A stretch of 64,000 nt of DNA from Verrucomicrobiia bacterium (GCA_026414565.1 JAOAIT010000044.1:62001-126000); one strand, 5' to 3'; shown: positions 1 through 10,352, numbered from the stretch's first letter. Numbers and translations: made by a program. Notes: generated from the letters alone by a model not told the origin.

Positions 1-279
1 CTCCTCCTCGATGAGCTGCCGGGCCAGGGCCACGGCTTTCTCCGGGCTGCCGGCGGTGTCCTTGACGAGAAGCTGAATTTTACGGCCGTCCACCCCGCCT
101 GCGGCGTTGATTTTGTCCGCCACCATTTGGGCGGTTTTGGCCTCCGGGGCGCCGAGGAAGGCCGCGGGGCCGGTGACGGAGAAGAGGGCGCCCACTTTGA
201 TGACGTTATCGCGGGGGGCGGCATGGAGGGGCAGGAGGGCCAGGGCCAGGCTGGCCCACAATACGCTAATCATCTTCAT
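1..279 (-). CDS. LivK-type ABC transporter substrate-binding protein, N-terminal part only
   Basis: Partial gene: 93 codons are visible and the rest lies off the left edge. The start is ATG at 279, with a second in-frame ATG two codons later. It opens with a signal peptide (MKMISVLWASLALALLPLHA) that should be cleaved near residue 20. The mature part begins VIKVGALFSVTGPAAFLG, followed by KINAAGGVDGRKIQLLVKD and SPEKAVALARQLI. This is the first alpha/beta lobe of periplasmic binding-protein family 6, the Leu/Ile/Val or short-chain amide type, which deliver ligands to an ABC importer in the periplasm. The ligand cannot be told from this fragment. No strong Shine-Dalgarno sequence is visible. 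The 167 bases upstream (280-446) are relatively AT-rich near the start and probably hold its promoter. Confidence 0.85.
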   Translation of the reverse strand, partial: MKMISVLWASLALALLPLHAAPRDNVIKVGALFSVTGPAAFLGAPEAKTAQMVADKINAAGGVDGRKIQLLVKDTAGSPEKAVALARQLIEEE

Positions 280-446
280 AAGTGATATTTATTGATAGAT
301 TGGACAAGGCAAATTTACCTAATCCATCACCGCCTCTTGTATAAGCCGTCCGCCCCGGCGTCAAGCGGGAGAAGCAGCAAAATGCAGGCGTCCGTTGGCA
401 GGGCCCCAAGGTGGGGGATCTCCGCCCGCGTGGGGCGGGCGCCGTT

Positions 447-1637
447 TCAGGGAGCCGCCACGCCGCTGACCAGCATTTCCGAGACTTTAATGGGCAGCTC
501 GGGCAGATCGTCCTGCCACATCAAGCGGCCGCCGTAATGGCGGGCTTTTTGTTCCTGGCTGCGGATGATCTCGGCCGCGTTGGGGCGGTTGAACTCGTCC
601 CGATGCCGGTGGATATACAAAACCCACTGACCGAAGAGCCGTCCGATCTGGCGGGTGCGGGCGTATTGTTCTTCGATGAGATCGGCCAGATCATTCAATT
701 CCACATGGGTTTTGCATTCCAGAACCAGGAAGCGGCCGTCGGAGGCCATCATCAAGTCCAGCTCCACGATGCGGCCGGTTTCGCCGGGGTTGAGCACCAC
801 ATGCCAGGCCACATCATCCACGGCGCTGCGCGATTTGATTTGGTCCCAGAGAAACACCTCAATGAATGTGCCCCGCAGAAACGCAGCATTTTGTTTTTGG
901 GGAGATTGGAGGTAAAAGGGGTGGAGCAGGGTTTCCGGGGAGAGAAAAAACTCGCGGGGTTGGGCGGCGGGCTGAATCAGCCGCGCCTGGGTGAGGGCAT
1001 GGAGGAAATTGCCGTCCAGCGCCCGCGGGCGGTAGGGCTGATTTTCGGCCTCGGCCAGGCGGTAAAGGTCGGTACGCTCCATGGAATTGGTATCGAGGAT
1101 GAACGTGGCGGCCCGCACCAAGGCCGGGTGGGGGGAGCAGCGCTGGCGGAAATCCTCGAAGGTATTGGCCCCCTCCACCCGATGGCCGCCGGCGCTCAGA
1201 TACACCAGCACGTTGAGGTTCAGGCGCGAGGAATCAATTAAATCGGTGTAGCGGTTTTGCGGCTCCAATTCCTCCATCAGGATTTCGCGGGAGGCCGTAT
1301 TCACATAGAGGGCCCGCAGGCGCAACTCCTCGGCCACACGGCGGGCGGCATAACTCATGATTTTGGTGCCGCCGGTCCAGTTGACCAGGAGGTGCGGATG
1401 GCTGCCCATGGCCTGGCGCAGGGTGCGCATGCAGTCGGCCATGTCATAGGGCAGGACGTGAATTTCAGGAAGCAGCCGGGCGGACGAGCCGGCGGCGCGC
1501 AGGGCGCGCTCGAAGCTGTCGAGCTGGCCCTGGGTCTCGCGGGTGACCACCGGCAGCACGGCTTCACTGCGGGCATGCAACACGCCAATCACGTTGGGCA
1601 TGATCTCCCCGCTCATGAGGCAAAGCTGGGTGCTCAT
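447..1637 (-). CDS. Card1/Can2-type (DUF1887) CARF-domain nuclease, orphan
   Basis: A 396-residue protein with the two-part layout of the Card1/VC1899 family. The N-terminal half is CARF-like, with the ligand-loop motif NWTGGTKIM at residues 86-94. A middle helical/winged region covers roughly 165-245. The C-terminal PD-(D/E)XK nuclease shows E260 (GTFIEVFLWD), D294 (VELDLMM) and E307-x-K309 (LECK). Characterised relatives are nicking DNA/RNA nucleases switched on by cyclic tetra-adenylate made by type III CRISPR complexes. Here no array, cas10 or other cas gene is visible in the window. The gene lies 75 bases downstream of cca on the same strand, so co-transcription is likely. The start at 1637 is ATG; ATG at codons 8 and 13 are alternatives, and MPNVIGV at codon 13 fits the family's start well. 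Fold and active site are well supported; activator and target are unknown. Confidence 0.85.
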   Translation of the reverse strand: MSTQLCLMSGEIMPNVIGVLHARSEAVLPVVTRETQGQLDSFERALRAAGSSARLLPEIHVLPYDMADCMRTLRQAMGSHPHLLVNWTGGTKIMSYAARRVAEELRLRALYVNTASREILMEELEPQNRYTDLIDSSRLNLNVLVYLSAGGHRVEGANTFEDFRQRCSPHPALVRAATFILDTNSMERTDLYRLAEAENQPYRPRALDGNFLHALTQARLIQPAAQPREFFLSPETLLHPFYLQSPQKQNAAFLRGTFIEVFLWDQIKSRSAVDDVAWHVVLNPGETGRIVELDLMMASDGRFLVLECKTHVELNDLADLIEEQYARTRQIGRLFGQWVLYIHRHRDEFNRPNAAEIIRSQEQKARHYGGRLMWQDDLPELPIKVSEMLVSGVAAP

Positions 1638-1712
1638 AGCCTGGGCTGCGTGTCCACGTTGCGCATGGCGGGAGGATAATCCTGCCTGACAAAAAGCTCA
1701 AGCGCCTTGCCG

Positions 1713-3065
1713 TCAGGCGGGCGGGGGCTTGTCTTTATCATCGGGCGGGCGGGAAAGTTTTCGGCAGGCCCAGCTCCGGGCGTCTTCCGGGGTTTGCAGT
1801 TCTCCCTGCAACTGTTTTTCCCGGGCTTCCTTGAGGAGCTGCCCCACGGCGGGGCCGGGAGACAGGCCCAGGGCCAGCAAGTCTTTGCCCGTCAACAGGG
1901 GTCGGGTCAGGGCCGGCTGGGCGGCCAAATCGCGCCTGGCCTGCTGGAGAAACTCGTAGTTGGCCAGGTCCCGCCCGGAAGAGGCGCAGTCCAGCCGGTG
2001 CAGCTCCACCTCCAGGGCGGCGGTGGGCCGGAGCAGAAGGCGGCGGAGCGTGCTGCGGCGCATCTGGCGGGCTTGATGGTATTTCATGTGGGAGCGGACA
2101 CACTCCACCAGCGCTTCGCGCTCGGCGTTGGGAAAGCGGAGGCGGCGGCAGAGGGCATCGGCGATTTTTGCGCCAACTTTTTCGTGCTGATAAAAATGGC
2201 GCCGGCCTGCCTCATCGAGGCTCTGGCAGGCGGGTTTGCCGATGTCGTGCAACATGACCGCCCAGGGCAGGAGCGGGTCAGCGTCCGGCGGCAGCAGGCG
2301 CATCATGCGGCGGACGTGTTCCAGCACATCCCCCTCCGGGTGGTAGGCTGGATCCTGCACACACCCGGCCAGGGCAGCCACCTCCGGCAGAACCACGTCG
2401 AGGAGTGCGCAGCGCTCGAGCCAGTCCAGGCCGCGCGCTGCGCAGGCGGGATGAAAGAGTTTTGTCAATTCCTCCCGCACGCGCTCCGCGCTGACCTTGC
2501 GGAGGGCGGGCGCCAGTTTGCGCACGGCCTGCAGGGTGGCCGGCGCCAGGTCAAAATCGAGTTGCGCGGCGAATCGCGCGGCCCGGAGCAGGCGGAGGTG
2601 ATCTTCGGCGAAACGGTGTTCGGGCGGCCCGATGGTGCGAATCAGGCGGAGCTGCAAATCCCGGCCACCGCCCACCCAGTCGTGCAACTGTCCGGTGAGA
2701 GGATCAAGAAACAGACCGTTGATGGTAAAGTCCCGCCGCCGGGCATCCTCCTCCGCGGAGGTGAAAGTGACCCGGGCGGGGTGGCGGCCATCCGGGTACC
2801 CGGCCTCGGCGCGGAAGGTGGCCACCTGGAATGGATGGCCCTGCAATACCACCACCACGACACCGAACTGGCGGCCCACCGGCCGACAGCGGGGAAACAG
2901 GGCTTCCACCTCCGCCGGCCTGGCGCTGGTGGCAATGTCGTAATCCTGCGGTTCCCGTCCCAACTGCAAATCCCGGACGCAGCCGCCCACCCAATAGGCG
3001 GCGTGGCCGGCGGCTTGCAGGCGGCGGACGATCTCACGGGCGGCATGTGCGAGGCGCTCCGGCAT
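1713..3065 (-). CDS. cca: CCA tRNA nucleotidyltransferase / poly(A) polymerase family, with HD domain
   Basis: A 450-residue class II nucleotidyltransferase that adds or repairs the 3' CCA of tRNAs in the cytoplasm. The head domain shows GGCVRD (27-32), the metal-binding DYD (41-43) and RRDFTING (110-117). The neck carries RLLRAARF (158-165), typical of the nucleotide-selecting region. A C-terminal HD phosphohydrolase domain has HDIGKP near residue 280, as in many bacterial CCA enzymes. The tRNA gene at 28287-28362 encodes its own CCA, so repair may be the main role, but A-adding or poly(A) activity cannot be excluded from sequence alone. It is transcribed away from the PtsN-like gene and towards the Card1-like gene 75 bases downstream. 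Confidence 0.93.
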   Translation of the reverse strand: MPERLAHAAREIVRRLQAAGHAAYWVGGCVRDLQLGREPQDYDIATSARPAEVEALFPRCRPVGRQFGVVVVVLQGHPFQVATFRAEAGYPDGRHPARVTFTSAEEDARRRDFTINGLFLDPLTGQLHDWVGGGRDLQLRLIRTIGPPEHRFAEDHLRLLRAARFAAQLDFDLAPATLQAVRKLAPALRKVSAERVREELTKLFHPACAARGLDWLERCALLDVVLPEVAALAGCVQDPAYHPEGDVLEHVRRMMRLLPPDADPLLPWAVMLHDIGKPACQSLDEAGRRHFYQHEKVGAKIADALCRRLRFPNAEREALVECVRSHMKYHQARQMRRSTLRRLLLRPTAALEVELHRLDCASSGRDLANYEFLQQARRDLAAQPALTRPLLTGKDLLALGLSPGPAVGQLLKEAREKQLQGELQTPEDARSWACRKLSRPPDDKDKPPPA

Positions 3066-3212
3066 CGGATGTTCTATGGGCCGGAATTATGCGGAGCGGC
3101 CGCGGGTGGCACAAATCGAAAACGGGAGCAGGCAGGGATGTTTTTTTTCAAAACTAATCCTTGAAATTGACGGACGCTTGCGGCGAAATCAACAGGCTTA
3201 GATTGAGCAAAT

Positions 3213-3677
3213 ATGCAATTAGGCGACATCCTGGGTGTCGAGCAGATCGTGCCAGACCTCAAGGCGACCAATCGCTGGGAAGCCATTGACGAGCTGGTGG
3301 ATGTGCTCATCGCCACCGGCAAAATCCAGGCCAAAGACCGGGCGGCCATCATCGCGGCGGTGCGCAAGCGGGAAAACTCCATGAGCACCGGCATCGGGTT
3401 TGGCATCGGCATCCCCCATGCTTCGACGGATTTGTTGTTTGAAGTGGTGGGTGCCTTGGGCCGCTCGAAAAAAGGGGTGGATTTTGATGCGCTGGACAAC
3501 CGGCCGGTGCATCTGGTCATGTTGTTTTTGGTGCCGCAGGGCCAGTTTCAGAAGCATCTGCACACCCTGGCCAACATTGCCAAACTCCTGCACATTCAGG
3601 AATTCCGCAACGCGCTGGTGGAAGCGCCGGATGCCGAGGCGATGCTGCGGATCATCAAGGAGCAGAGCCGCAAGTAG
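3213..3677 (+). CDS. ptsN: PTS EIIA domain protein, PtsN (EIIA-Ntr)-like
   Basis: A 154-residue single-domain EIIA of the fructose/nitrogen class. The phosphorylated histidine is H69 in the motif STGIGFGIGIPHA. A conserved segment around 75-125 (FDALDNRPVHLVMLFLVP, then HLHTLANIAKLL) also matches PtsN. Free-standing EIIA-Ntr proteins take phosphate from the PTS-Ntr chain and act as regulators of potassium, carbon and nitrogen physiology rather than as sugar carriers. No EIIB or EIIC gene is adjacent, which fits a regulatory role. It is divergent from cca, with a 147-base gap containing T-runs near 3141-3148, and lies 83 bases upstream of argS on the same strand, so the two may be co-transcribed. 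Confidence 0.88.
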   Translation: MQLGDILGVEQIVPDLKATNRWEAIDELVDVLIATGKIQAKDRAAIIAAVRKRENSMSTGIGFGIGIPHASTDLLFEVVGALGRSKKGVDFDALDNRPVHLVMLFLVPQGQFQKHLHTLANIAKLLHIQEFRNALVEAPDAEAMLRIIKEQSRK

Positions 3678-3760
3678 CGGCAGCCGCTGTCGGCGCGGCC
3701 GCCGGGGCCTCGCCGGGGGCCGCGGGAACGCGGGCGGCGCCCCAGCCTCATCGCGACGTT

Positions 3761-5527
3761 ATGCTTTACTTAACGCTGGAAAAACAATTGCACACGGCCG
3801 TCCGTGCCGTGCTGCCGGAGGCCGATTTGACCGCCCTCCAGGTGCGCCCCTGTGCCGATCCCAAGTTTGGCGATTATCAATGCAACCTGATGGGGCTGGC
3901 CAAACAACACCAGCGCCCCCCCCGTCCATTGGCCGAGGAAGTGAAGGCCCGCCTGCAGGTGGGCGCGTGGTGTGAATCGGTGGAGCTGGCCGGGGCCGGT
4001 TTTCTCAATTTTCGCCTGCGGGCGGAGGCCATGGCCCAGGAGCTGGAGCAGGCGGCCGGCGGCGGGCCCCTGTTTTTCACGCCGGCCGAGCAACCTCGGA
4101 CGGTGGTGGTGGACTTCAGCTCGCCCAATGTGGCCAAGCCCATGCATGTGGGGCATATCCGTTCCACCATTTTGGGGGACAGTCTGGCGCGGATTTTGCG
4201 GCTGCTCGGTCATCGGGTCATCACAGACAATCACCTTGGGGACTGGGGGACGCAATTTGGCAAGCTGCTTTTGGGGTGGAAACAACGGCTCACGCCCGCC
4301 GCCCGGGAGCGGGCCACCATTGATGATTTGGAGCGGCTTTACAAGGAGGTCAACGCCGCCTGTGAGGCGGACGCCGCCCAGTTGGAGGCGGCGCGCCAGG
4401 AGCTGGTCAAATTGCAACAGGGGGATCCGGAAAACCTGGCCATCTGGCAGCGGATGATTGCACTCTCGCGGGCGGAATTTGATGCCATCTATCAACGGCT
4501 GGGGGTGCGATTTGATTACACCCTGGGCGAAAGTTTCTACAACCCTTTCCTCAAACAAATCGTCCAGGAATTGCTGGAGCGGGGGATTGCCCGCGAAAGT
4601 GACGGGGCGGTGTGCGTGTTTTCCGACGGGAAACTGCCGCCCAAGGAGGACCCATTCCTCATCCAGCGGGAGGGCCAATGGGTGCCCAATCCCTGCCTGA
4701 TTCTCAAGAGCGATGGCGCCGCCAACTACGCCACCACGGACTTGGCCACTTTGGATTACCGGTGGCGCACGTGGAAGCCGGAGGAAATCATTTACGTGAC
4801 GGACGGACGCCAGCAGTTGCACTTCCGGCAGGTGTTTGCCGTGTTTGCCCGCTGGCAGCCGGAGGCGGCCGCGCACATGCGGCTGGCCCATGTCTGGTTT
4901 GGCTCCATCTTGGGTGAAGATGGCAAGCCCTTCAAAACCCGCAGTGGTGAGACCATTCGGCTGAGCGAGCTGCTGGACGAAGCCGAGGAGCGCGCCCTGG
5001 CGGTGGTGAACCAGAAAAATCCGGAGCTGCCAGAGGACGAGCGCCGCCGCATTGCGCGGGTGGTGGGGATTGGCGCGGTTAAATACGCCGATTTGCTGCC
5101 CAACCGGCAGAGCGATTACGTGTTCAGTTGGGACAAGATGCTGTCCTTGCAGGGGAATTCGGCGGTGTATCTGCTCTATGCTTATGCCCGCATTCGCAGC
5201 ATTTTCCGCAAAGGCTTGGAGCAGGGCATCAGCGGAGCGGGGGCGGGGCCGGTGCAACTGGGGACGGTGGAAGAACGGGCGCTGGCGCGGCATCTGCTGA
5301 ATTTTGGTCTGGTGTTGCGGATTGCGGCGGAGGAGTACCGGCCGAATTATTTGTGCAACTACCTCTATGAGCTGGCGGGGTTGTTTGCGCGGTTTTTTGA
5401 GCAATGCCCGGTGCTGAAAAGCGAGGAGGGCGTTCGGGCTTCCCGCTTGAAACTATGTGATTTGACGGCGCGGGTGCTCCAGCAGGGCCTGGAAGTGCTG
5501 GGGATCGAGACGCTGGAGCAGATTTGA
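3761..5527 (+). CDS. argS: Arginyl-tRNA synthetase
   Basis: A 588-residue class I aminoacyl-tRNA synthetase that charges tRNA-Arg with arginine in the cytosol. An N-terminal additional domain (about 1-110) recognises the tRNA D-loop. The HIGH-type motif is HVGH at 129-132 inside SPNVAKPMHVGHIRSTILGD. The catalytic core continues through GDWGTQFGKL and the ATP-loop segment GKPFKTRSGE. The C-terminal helical DALR-type anticodon-binding domain (about 465-588) ends with the arginine-specific CPVLKSEEGVRASRL region. Length is normal for bacterial ArgRS. The gene ends 59 bases before the end of the convergent NtrC-type gene; no clear terminator was seen between them. Confidence 0.96.
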   Translation: MLYLTLEKQLHTAVRAVLPEADLTALQVRPCADPKFGDYQCNLMGLAKQHQRPPRPLAEEVKARLQVGAWCESVELAGAGFLNFRLRAEAMAQELEQAAGGGPLFFTPAEQPRTVVVDFSSPNVAKPMHVGHIRSTILGDSLARILRLLGHRVITDNHLGDWGTQFGKLLLGWKQRLTPAARERATIDDLERLYKEVNAACEADAAQLEAARQELVKLQQGDPENLAIWQRMIALSRAEFDAIYQRLGVRFDYTLGESFYNPFLKQIVQELLERGIARESDGAVCVFSDGKLPPKEDPFLIQREGQWVPNPCLILKSDGAANYATTDLATLDYRWRTWKPEEIIYVTDGRQQLHFRQVFAVFARWQPEAAAHMRLAHVWFGSILGEDGKPFKTRSGETIRLSELLDEAEERALAVVNQKNPELPEDERRRIARVVGIGAVKYADLLPNRQSDYVFSWDKMLSLQGNSAVYLLYAYARIRSIFRKGLEQGISGAGAGPVQLGTVEERALARHLLNFGLVLRIAAEEYRPNYLCNYLYELAGLFARFFEQCPVLKSEEGVRASRLKLCDLTARVLQQGLEVLGIETLEQI

Positions 5528-5586
5528 AGCTTCAGGGGGGCAGCGCGCGGATGGCGAGGGGCCGGGCCCGCCGCCGGTCCTGCGGC

Positions 5587-7010
<1,424 letters not shown>

Positions 7011-7014
<4 letters not shown>

Positions 7015-8381
7015 GCGGTTTTGCTTTCCGGTAGAATGATCTTGAAGGTTGTGCCCTGTTGCGGGCGGGTGTCAAAATGCAGCACGCCGCCGTGTTTTTC
7101 GATCAAGCGGGCGGCAATGGAAAGTCCCAGCCCCGTACCGCCTTCCTTGGTGGAATAGAAGGGGTCAAACAGGTGTTTTTGCACCTCCTCCGGGATGCCC
7201 GGGCCGTTGTCCTGCACCTCCAAACTCACGGCGGGCTGGGGGCGGCCATTCAAGGAGACCTGCAACCGTCTGGCGCGCAGCACGATGCGCCCTCCCGGGG
7301 CGGCTTCGGCGGCATTTTGCACCAGATTCATGAGCACCTGTTTAATTTGCTGCAGGTCCACCTGCACATACATCTCGGCGGGCGGTTCGACCTCCAAATG
7401 GACCCCATTTTTTTCGAGCTGCGGGCGCATTAACCGCTCAATTTCTTCCAGGGGCCGGCCGGCGGGCACGCGCTCCAGCACCGGGTCGGAGGGGCGCGCG
7501 AAGAGCAGGAAATCCTTGACGATGCGCTCCAGGCGGTTGATTTCCTGGTCAATGACCTCGGTGTCCGTCAGCTCGCGGGAGCCGGGTTTTAATCCTTTGC
7601 GCAGCGTGAAAATGCGGGCCTTGATGGCGGTGAGGGGATTGCGAATTTCATGCGCCACCCCGGCGGCGAGCACCCCCAGCGAGGCGAGTTTTTGCTGGCG
7701 TTCCAGGAGGTTGCGGCTTTGCACCAATTCCTGGCGGAGGGGGGCAATCAAGTCCCGATAGACGGAGCGGGCCAGGAAATAGCCGGCGCTGAGGAGCATC
7801 AACAGGGCCGCAATGACAATTACATGGAGTTTGGACAAGGTGGTGTTCAGCTCGGCCAGCACGGCTTGTTGCGCCTGACGGTGGGCATTGGCCAGCTCTG
7901 AGGCCTTGGCGGCCATGCGCTGGGACTGGGACTCGAAATGGCGCATGGCCTCGGCCAGCTCCGGCCCTTGGGGGCCGGATTTCTGCATGATTTCATGCAC
8001 TCGGCGGGCCGCGGCCAGGTACTCCGTATAAACCTGTTCCAAATCGGTTTGAATGCGGCGTTCGTTGGCGGAAAGCAGTTCGTGTCGTTTGGAGTACATC
8101 CAGGTCTGGAGGAACAGGTTGTTCTGCTCAAATTCCCGCCAGTCCTCGGTTTGCTGGCGGGTGAGGTAACGGAGCATGAGATTGTTCAGGCGCATCAGCG
8201 TTTGCTGCAGGCGCTCGGCGAAGTAGAAGCTTTGCTGGCCCACCGTGGCGAAACGTTCCTCCACCACCCCAATCATGCGCCAGGCGGACAGGGCGCCCCA
8301 AGCGATTAGCACCACCATGGCGGTGATGCCGACGATGAATCCGCCCAGACGCCAGTACCAGTTTATTTTCAATCCTGCCAC
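7011..8381 (-). CDS. Membrane sensor histidine kinase, partner of the adjacent NtrC-type regulator
   Basis: A 456-residue kinase starting with GTG at 8381. Transmembrane helix 1 spans about 10-36. A mostly helical periplasmic sensor of about 150 residues (40-185), probably a four-helix bundle, is followed by transmembrane helix 2 (about 186-206). After a short linker, the dimerisation/phosphotransfer domain has H244 in GVAHEIRNPLTAIKA. The HATPase_c domain shows the N box NLVQNAAEAA, G1 DNGPGIP, the F box FDPFYSTKEGG and G2 GTGLGLSIA. The NtrB/ZraS-like H-box fits its pairing with an NtrC-family regulator. The signal it senses is unknown; no PAS domain is evident. It overlaps the regulator gene by four bases. 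Confidence 0.94.
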
Positions 8382-8553
8382 AGACTGCGAAGCTGCATTC
8401 TATCCTGAGGGGCAATCCTTGGCCAATCATTTACCAGCGGGGTGAAAAAAACAGCCCGCCTGCGGGATGAATCCCGTCTTGGGTGGGGAGTGTCTGGTGC
8501 TTAAGTTATTGCGCAACAGTTAATTATGGCAAAACAGCCGGCGCCTCTGCTTT

Positions 8554-8569
8554 TGGCATGGCATTGGCT
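8554..8569 (+). promoter_or_regulatory. Candidate sigma-54 (-24/-12) promoter
   Basis: TGGCATG-GCAT-TGGCT fits the sigma-54 consensus TGGCAYR-N4-TTGCW except for one base in the -12 element, and the GG-N10-GC spacing is exact. Transcription would begin near 8580, leaving about 49 bases of leader before the ATG at 8629. An NtrC-type activator and its kinase are encoded divergently next door, which makes the match more credible. It was found by eye and could be chance in GC-rich DNA. Confidence 0.35.
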
Positions 8570-8628
8570 AGGTGGAAAGGGGCTGGCAAGTGGCGGCGCC
8601 TTGCGATAGATTTGCAGCACAACTCGTG

Positions 8629-9015
8629 ATGCGTATGCAAGCAAGCCATTATTCGTGGAAAAGGTGGGGTTGGGCTGCCCTTATCTGGGTGGGGCTGGGC
8701 GCCGCTTCCTTGCTGGCACGTGAATATTACCAGGACAAAGAAGTCTGGGGCACGTTGCTGCGGGTGGATGAACGGCGCAGGGTGTTGGTGGTGGATCGGG
8801 GGCCGGAGAAAAAGACCTTCCGCGTGCAGTGGAATCGGGACACCCAGTTTCGGGATGCGGACAAGCGTATCTCGATCTCGGGGGTGCGGGAGGGACAGCG
8901 GGTGCGGGTGTACTACAGTGATGAGCCGCGCCGCACGGGCGTGAAGGGTCCCCTGGCCAACAAGGTCATTATCAACCCCATCAGCACGCCACAAGTGCGC
9001 CGGTATAACCAGTAG
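8629..9015 (+). CDS. Small secreted or membrane-anchored protein of unknown function
   Basis: 128 residues from the ATG at 8629 (a second ATG follows two codons later; a GTG at 8572 would give 147 residues, but its extra N-terminus looks non-coding). After a short basic N-terminus comes one hydrophobic helix (WGWAALIWVGLGAASLLA), then a signal peptidase-like site or uncleaved anchor. The remaining ~95 residues form a small beta-rich domain: VWGTLLRVDERRRVLVVD, KKTFRVQWNRDTQF, ISGVREGQRVRVYY. That pattern resembles the short beta-barrel (OB-like, DUF5666-like) modules of small periplasmic proteins, though I cannot assign a family firmly. It lies 62 bases upstream of a receiver-domain gene on the same strand and has a candidate sigma-54 promoter upstream. 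Confidence 0.7.
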   Translation: MRMQASHYSWKRWGWAALIWVGLGAASLLAREYYQDKEVWGTLLRVDERRRVLVVDRGPEKKTFRVQWNRDTQFRDADKRISISGVREGQRVRVYYSDEPRRTGVKGPLANKVIINPISTPQVRRYNQ

Positions 9016-9077
9016 GCCGGCCGCCGCGTGCCACCAGACCTGCCTTGAAGGCTCCGGTGAAGAGCCGGTTGAAAGTT

Positions 9078-9509
9078 ATGAGCAAACGCATTCTGGTGGT
9101 GGATGATGATGTGGCCGTGCGCGAGTCGCTTGCGCAGGTGCTGGCCATGGAGAACTACGAGCCGTTGTTGGCCGCCGACGCCCGCCAGGCGATGGACATC
9201 CTGCGGCAGGAGGCACCGGATTTGGTCCTGCTGGACATCACCATGCCTGGCAAGAACGGGTGGGACTTGTTTGAAAAGATGGAAAAGCTTTACCCGCTGG
9301 TGCCGGTCATCATCATCACGGCCAAACCCAATCAACAAGGGCGGGCCACCGGCTATGGCGCCGATGCGCTGATGGAAAAACCCTTGGACTTGCCCCTGTT
9401 GCTAAGCACCATCGAGCAACTGCTCTCAGAAACACCCGCGCAGCGCGTGGCCCGGCTCACCAATCCGAAATTTGTCACCCCCCGCCTCGGGCACGAGTAC
9501 GCCCATTGA
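9078..9509 (+). CDS. Stand-alone receiver-domain (CheY-like) response regulator
   Basis: 143 residues from the ATG at 9078; a TTG at 9045 in the same frame is less likely. The whole protein is one receiver domain: acidic pocket D10/D11 in LVVDDDVAVRE, phospho-acceptor D53 (LVLLDITMPGKNG), conserved Thr in IIITAK, and the switch lysine in LMEKPLDLP. A tail of about 25 residues (RVARLTNPKFVTPRLGHEYAH) has no recognisable output domain. Such single-domain regulators usually act by protein contact or as phosphate sinks or relays. It probably shares a transcript with the small secreted protein upstream. Its kinase is unknown; the membrane kinase gene 630 bases away is a candidate only by proximity. 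Confidence 0.9.
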   Translation: MSKRILVVDDDVAVRESLAQVLAMENYEPLLAADARQAMDILRQEAPDLVLLDITMPGKNGWDLFEKMEKLYPLVPVIIITAKPNQQGRATGYGADALMEKPLDLPLLLSTIEQLLSETPAQRVARLTNPKFVTPRLGHEYAH

Positions 9510-9524
9510 ATTAGCCGCCAGTTT

Positions 9525-10352
9525 TCAGCCGTCTGTTGGGGGCAATTTACGGTCAGCAGCAAACTGGCGCAGGTACTTCACAGCCACGCGCAGGTCTTTG
9601 GGCCATTCGGCGGTTATTTCCACCATTTGCCCGGTCACGGGGTGGGGCAGGGCAAGCCGCTCGGCGTGGAGGGCCACGGTTTGAATTAAAGGCCGCTCCG
9701 TGTGGCCGCGCTTGAGCCGGTAGCCGGGTTTGAGTGAGGAGAGCAGCAGCGGCTGGCCGCCGTAAAGGGCATCGCCGCAAATAGGCAGGTGGCAGTAGCG
9801 CAGGTGGACGCGAATTTGATGGGTGCGGCCGGTGAGCGGGCGGCACTCCAGGAGGGTGTAACCGCGAAAACTTTCCCGGATGCGAAACTGGGTGAGTGCG
9901 CGTTTGCCTTTTTGCCGGTCCACGCGCCAGTAGCCGACTTTGACGGGATGCATGGCGATGGGGGCATCCACCTGCCAGGCGGGTTCAGGGGGGGTGCCCT
10001 GGACGAGGGCGGCATAGACTTTCAGGGGTTTTTCCGAGCCGAATAAGCTGGCCAGGGCGGTGAGGACCGGTTTGCTCTTGGCCAGCAGCAGGATGCCGGT
10101 GGTCTCGAAGTCCAGCCGGTGGGCGTTCATGAGATAGGTCAGATTGCGGTCTTTGGCCCACGGTTTGCCCTCCCGGATGCCCTCGTGCAAAAGGCGCATC
10201 AGGTTGGGCCGCGCCGGGTCATAACGGTCCGGCGAGGTGAGCAGCCGGGCCGGTTTGGCCAGCGCCAGCAAATGTTCATCCTCGTAAAGCACGGGGATTT
10301 CCCAGTACTCCCGCGTGGGACGGGAAGAGAGTTTAATCACGTTGTCGCTCAT
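9525..10352 (-). CDS. RluA-family pseudouridine synthase
   Basis: 275 residues from the ATG at 10352. The catalytic motif is HRLDFETTGILLLAK with the nucleophile D81, and the family's RTHQIRVHL motif follows near 180. There is no N-terminal S4 domain, so it is of the short RluA/TruC type rather than RluC/RluD. These enzymes isomerise specific uridines in 23S rRNA or tRNA; the target cannot be assigned from sequence alone. The frame stays open upstream to 10718, but that extension is proline/arginine-rich and lies inside glnE, so it is a shadow. The start lies 20 bases inside the end of glnE on the same strand, indicating co-transcription. Confidence 0.92.
   Translation of the reverse strand: MSDNVIKLSSRPTREYWEIPVLYEDEHLLALAKPARLLTSPDRYDPARPNLMRLLHEGIREGKPWAKDRNLTYLMNAHRLDFETTGILLLAKSKPVLTALASLFGSEKPLKVYAALVQGTPPEPAWQVDAPIAMHPVKVGYWRVDRQKGKRALTQFRIRESFRGYTLLECRPLTGRTHQIRVHLRYCHLPICGDALYGGQPLLLSSLKPGYRLKRGHTERPLIQTVALHAERLALPHPVTGQMVEITAEWPKDLRVAVKYLRQFAADRKLPPTDG

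Noticed and set aside
447-3065. cca plus the Card1-type gene as a CBASS-like cyclase-effector pair.
   Set aside because: The nucleotidyltransferase has the tRNA CCA-adding motifs RRDFTING and RLLRAARF and an HD domain, so it is housekeeping cca, not a cyclic-oligonucleotide synthase.
8444-8472. Minus-strand terminator (CCCGCAGGCGGG followed by a T-run in reverse).
   Set aside because: The stem is only four pairs with a GC tetraloop, and no minus-strand gene ends there; it would lie in the kinase leader.
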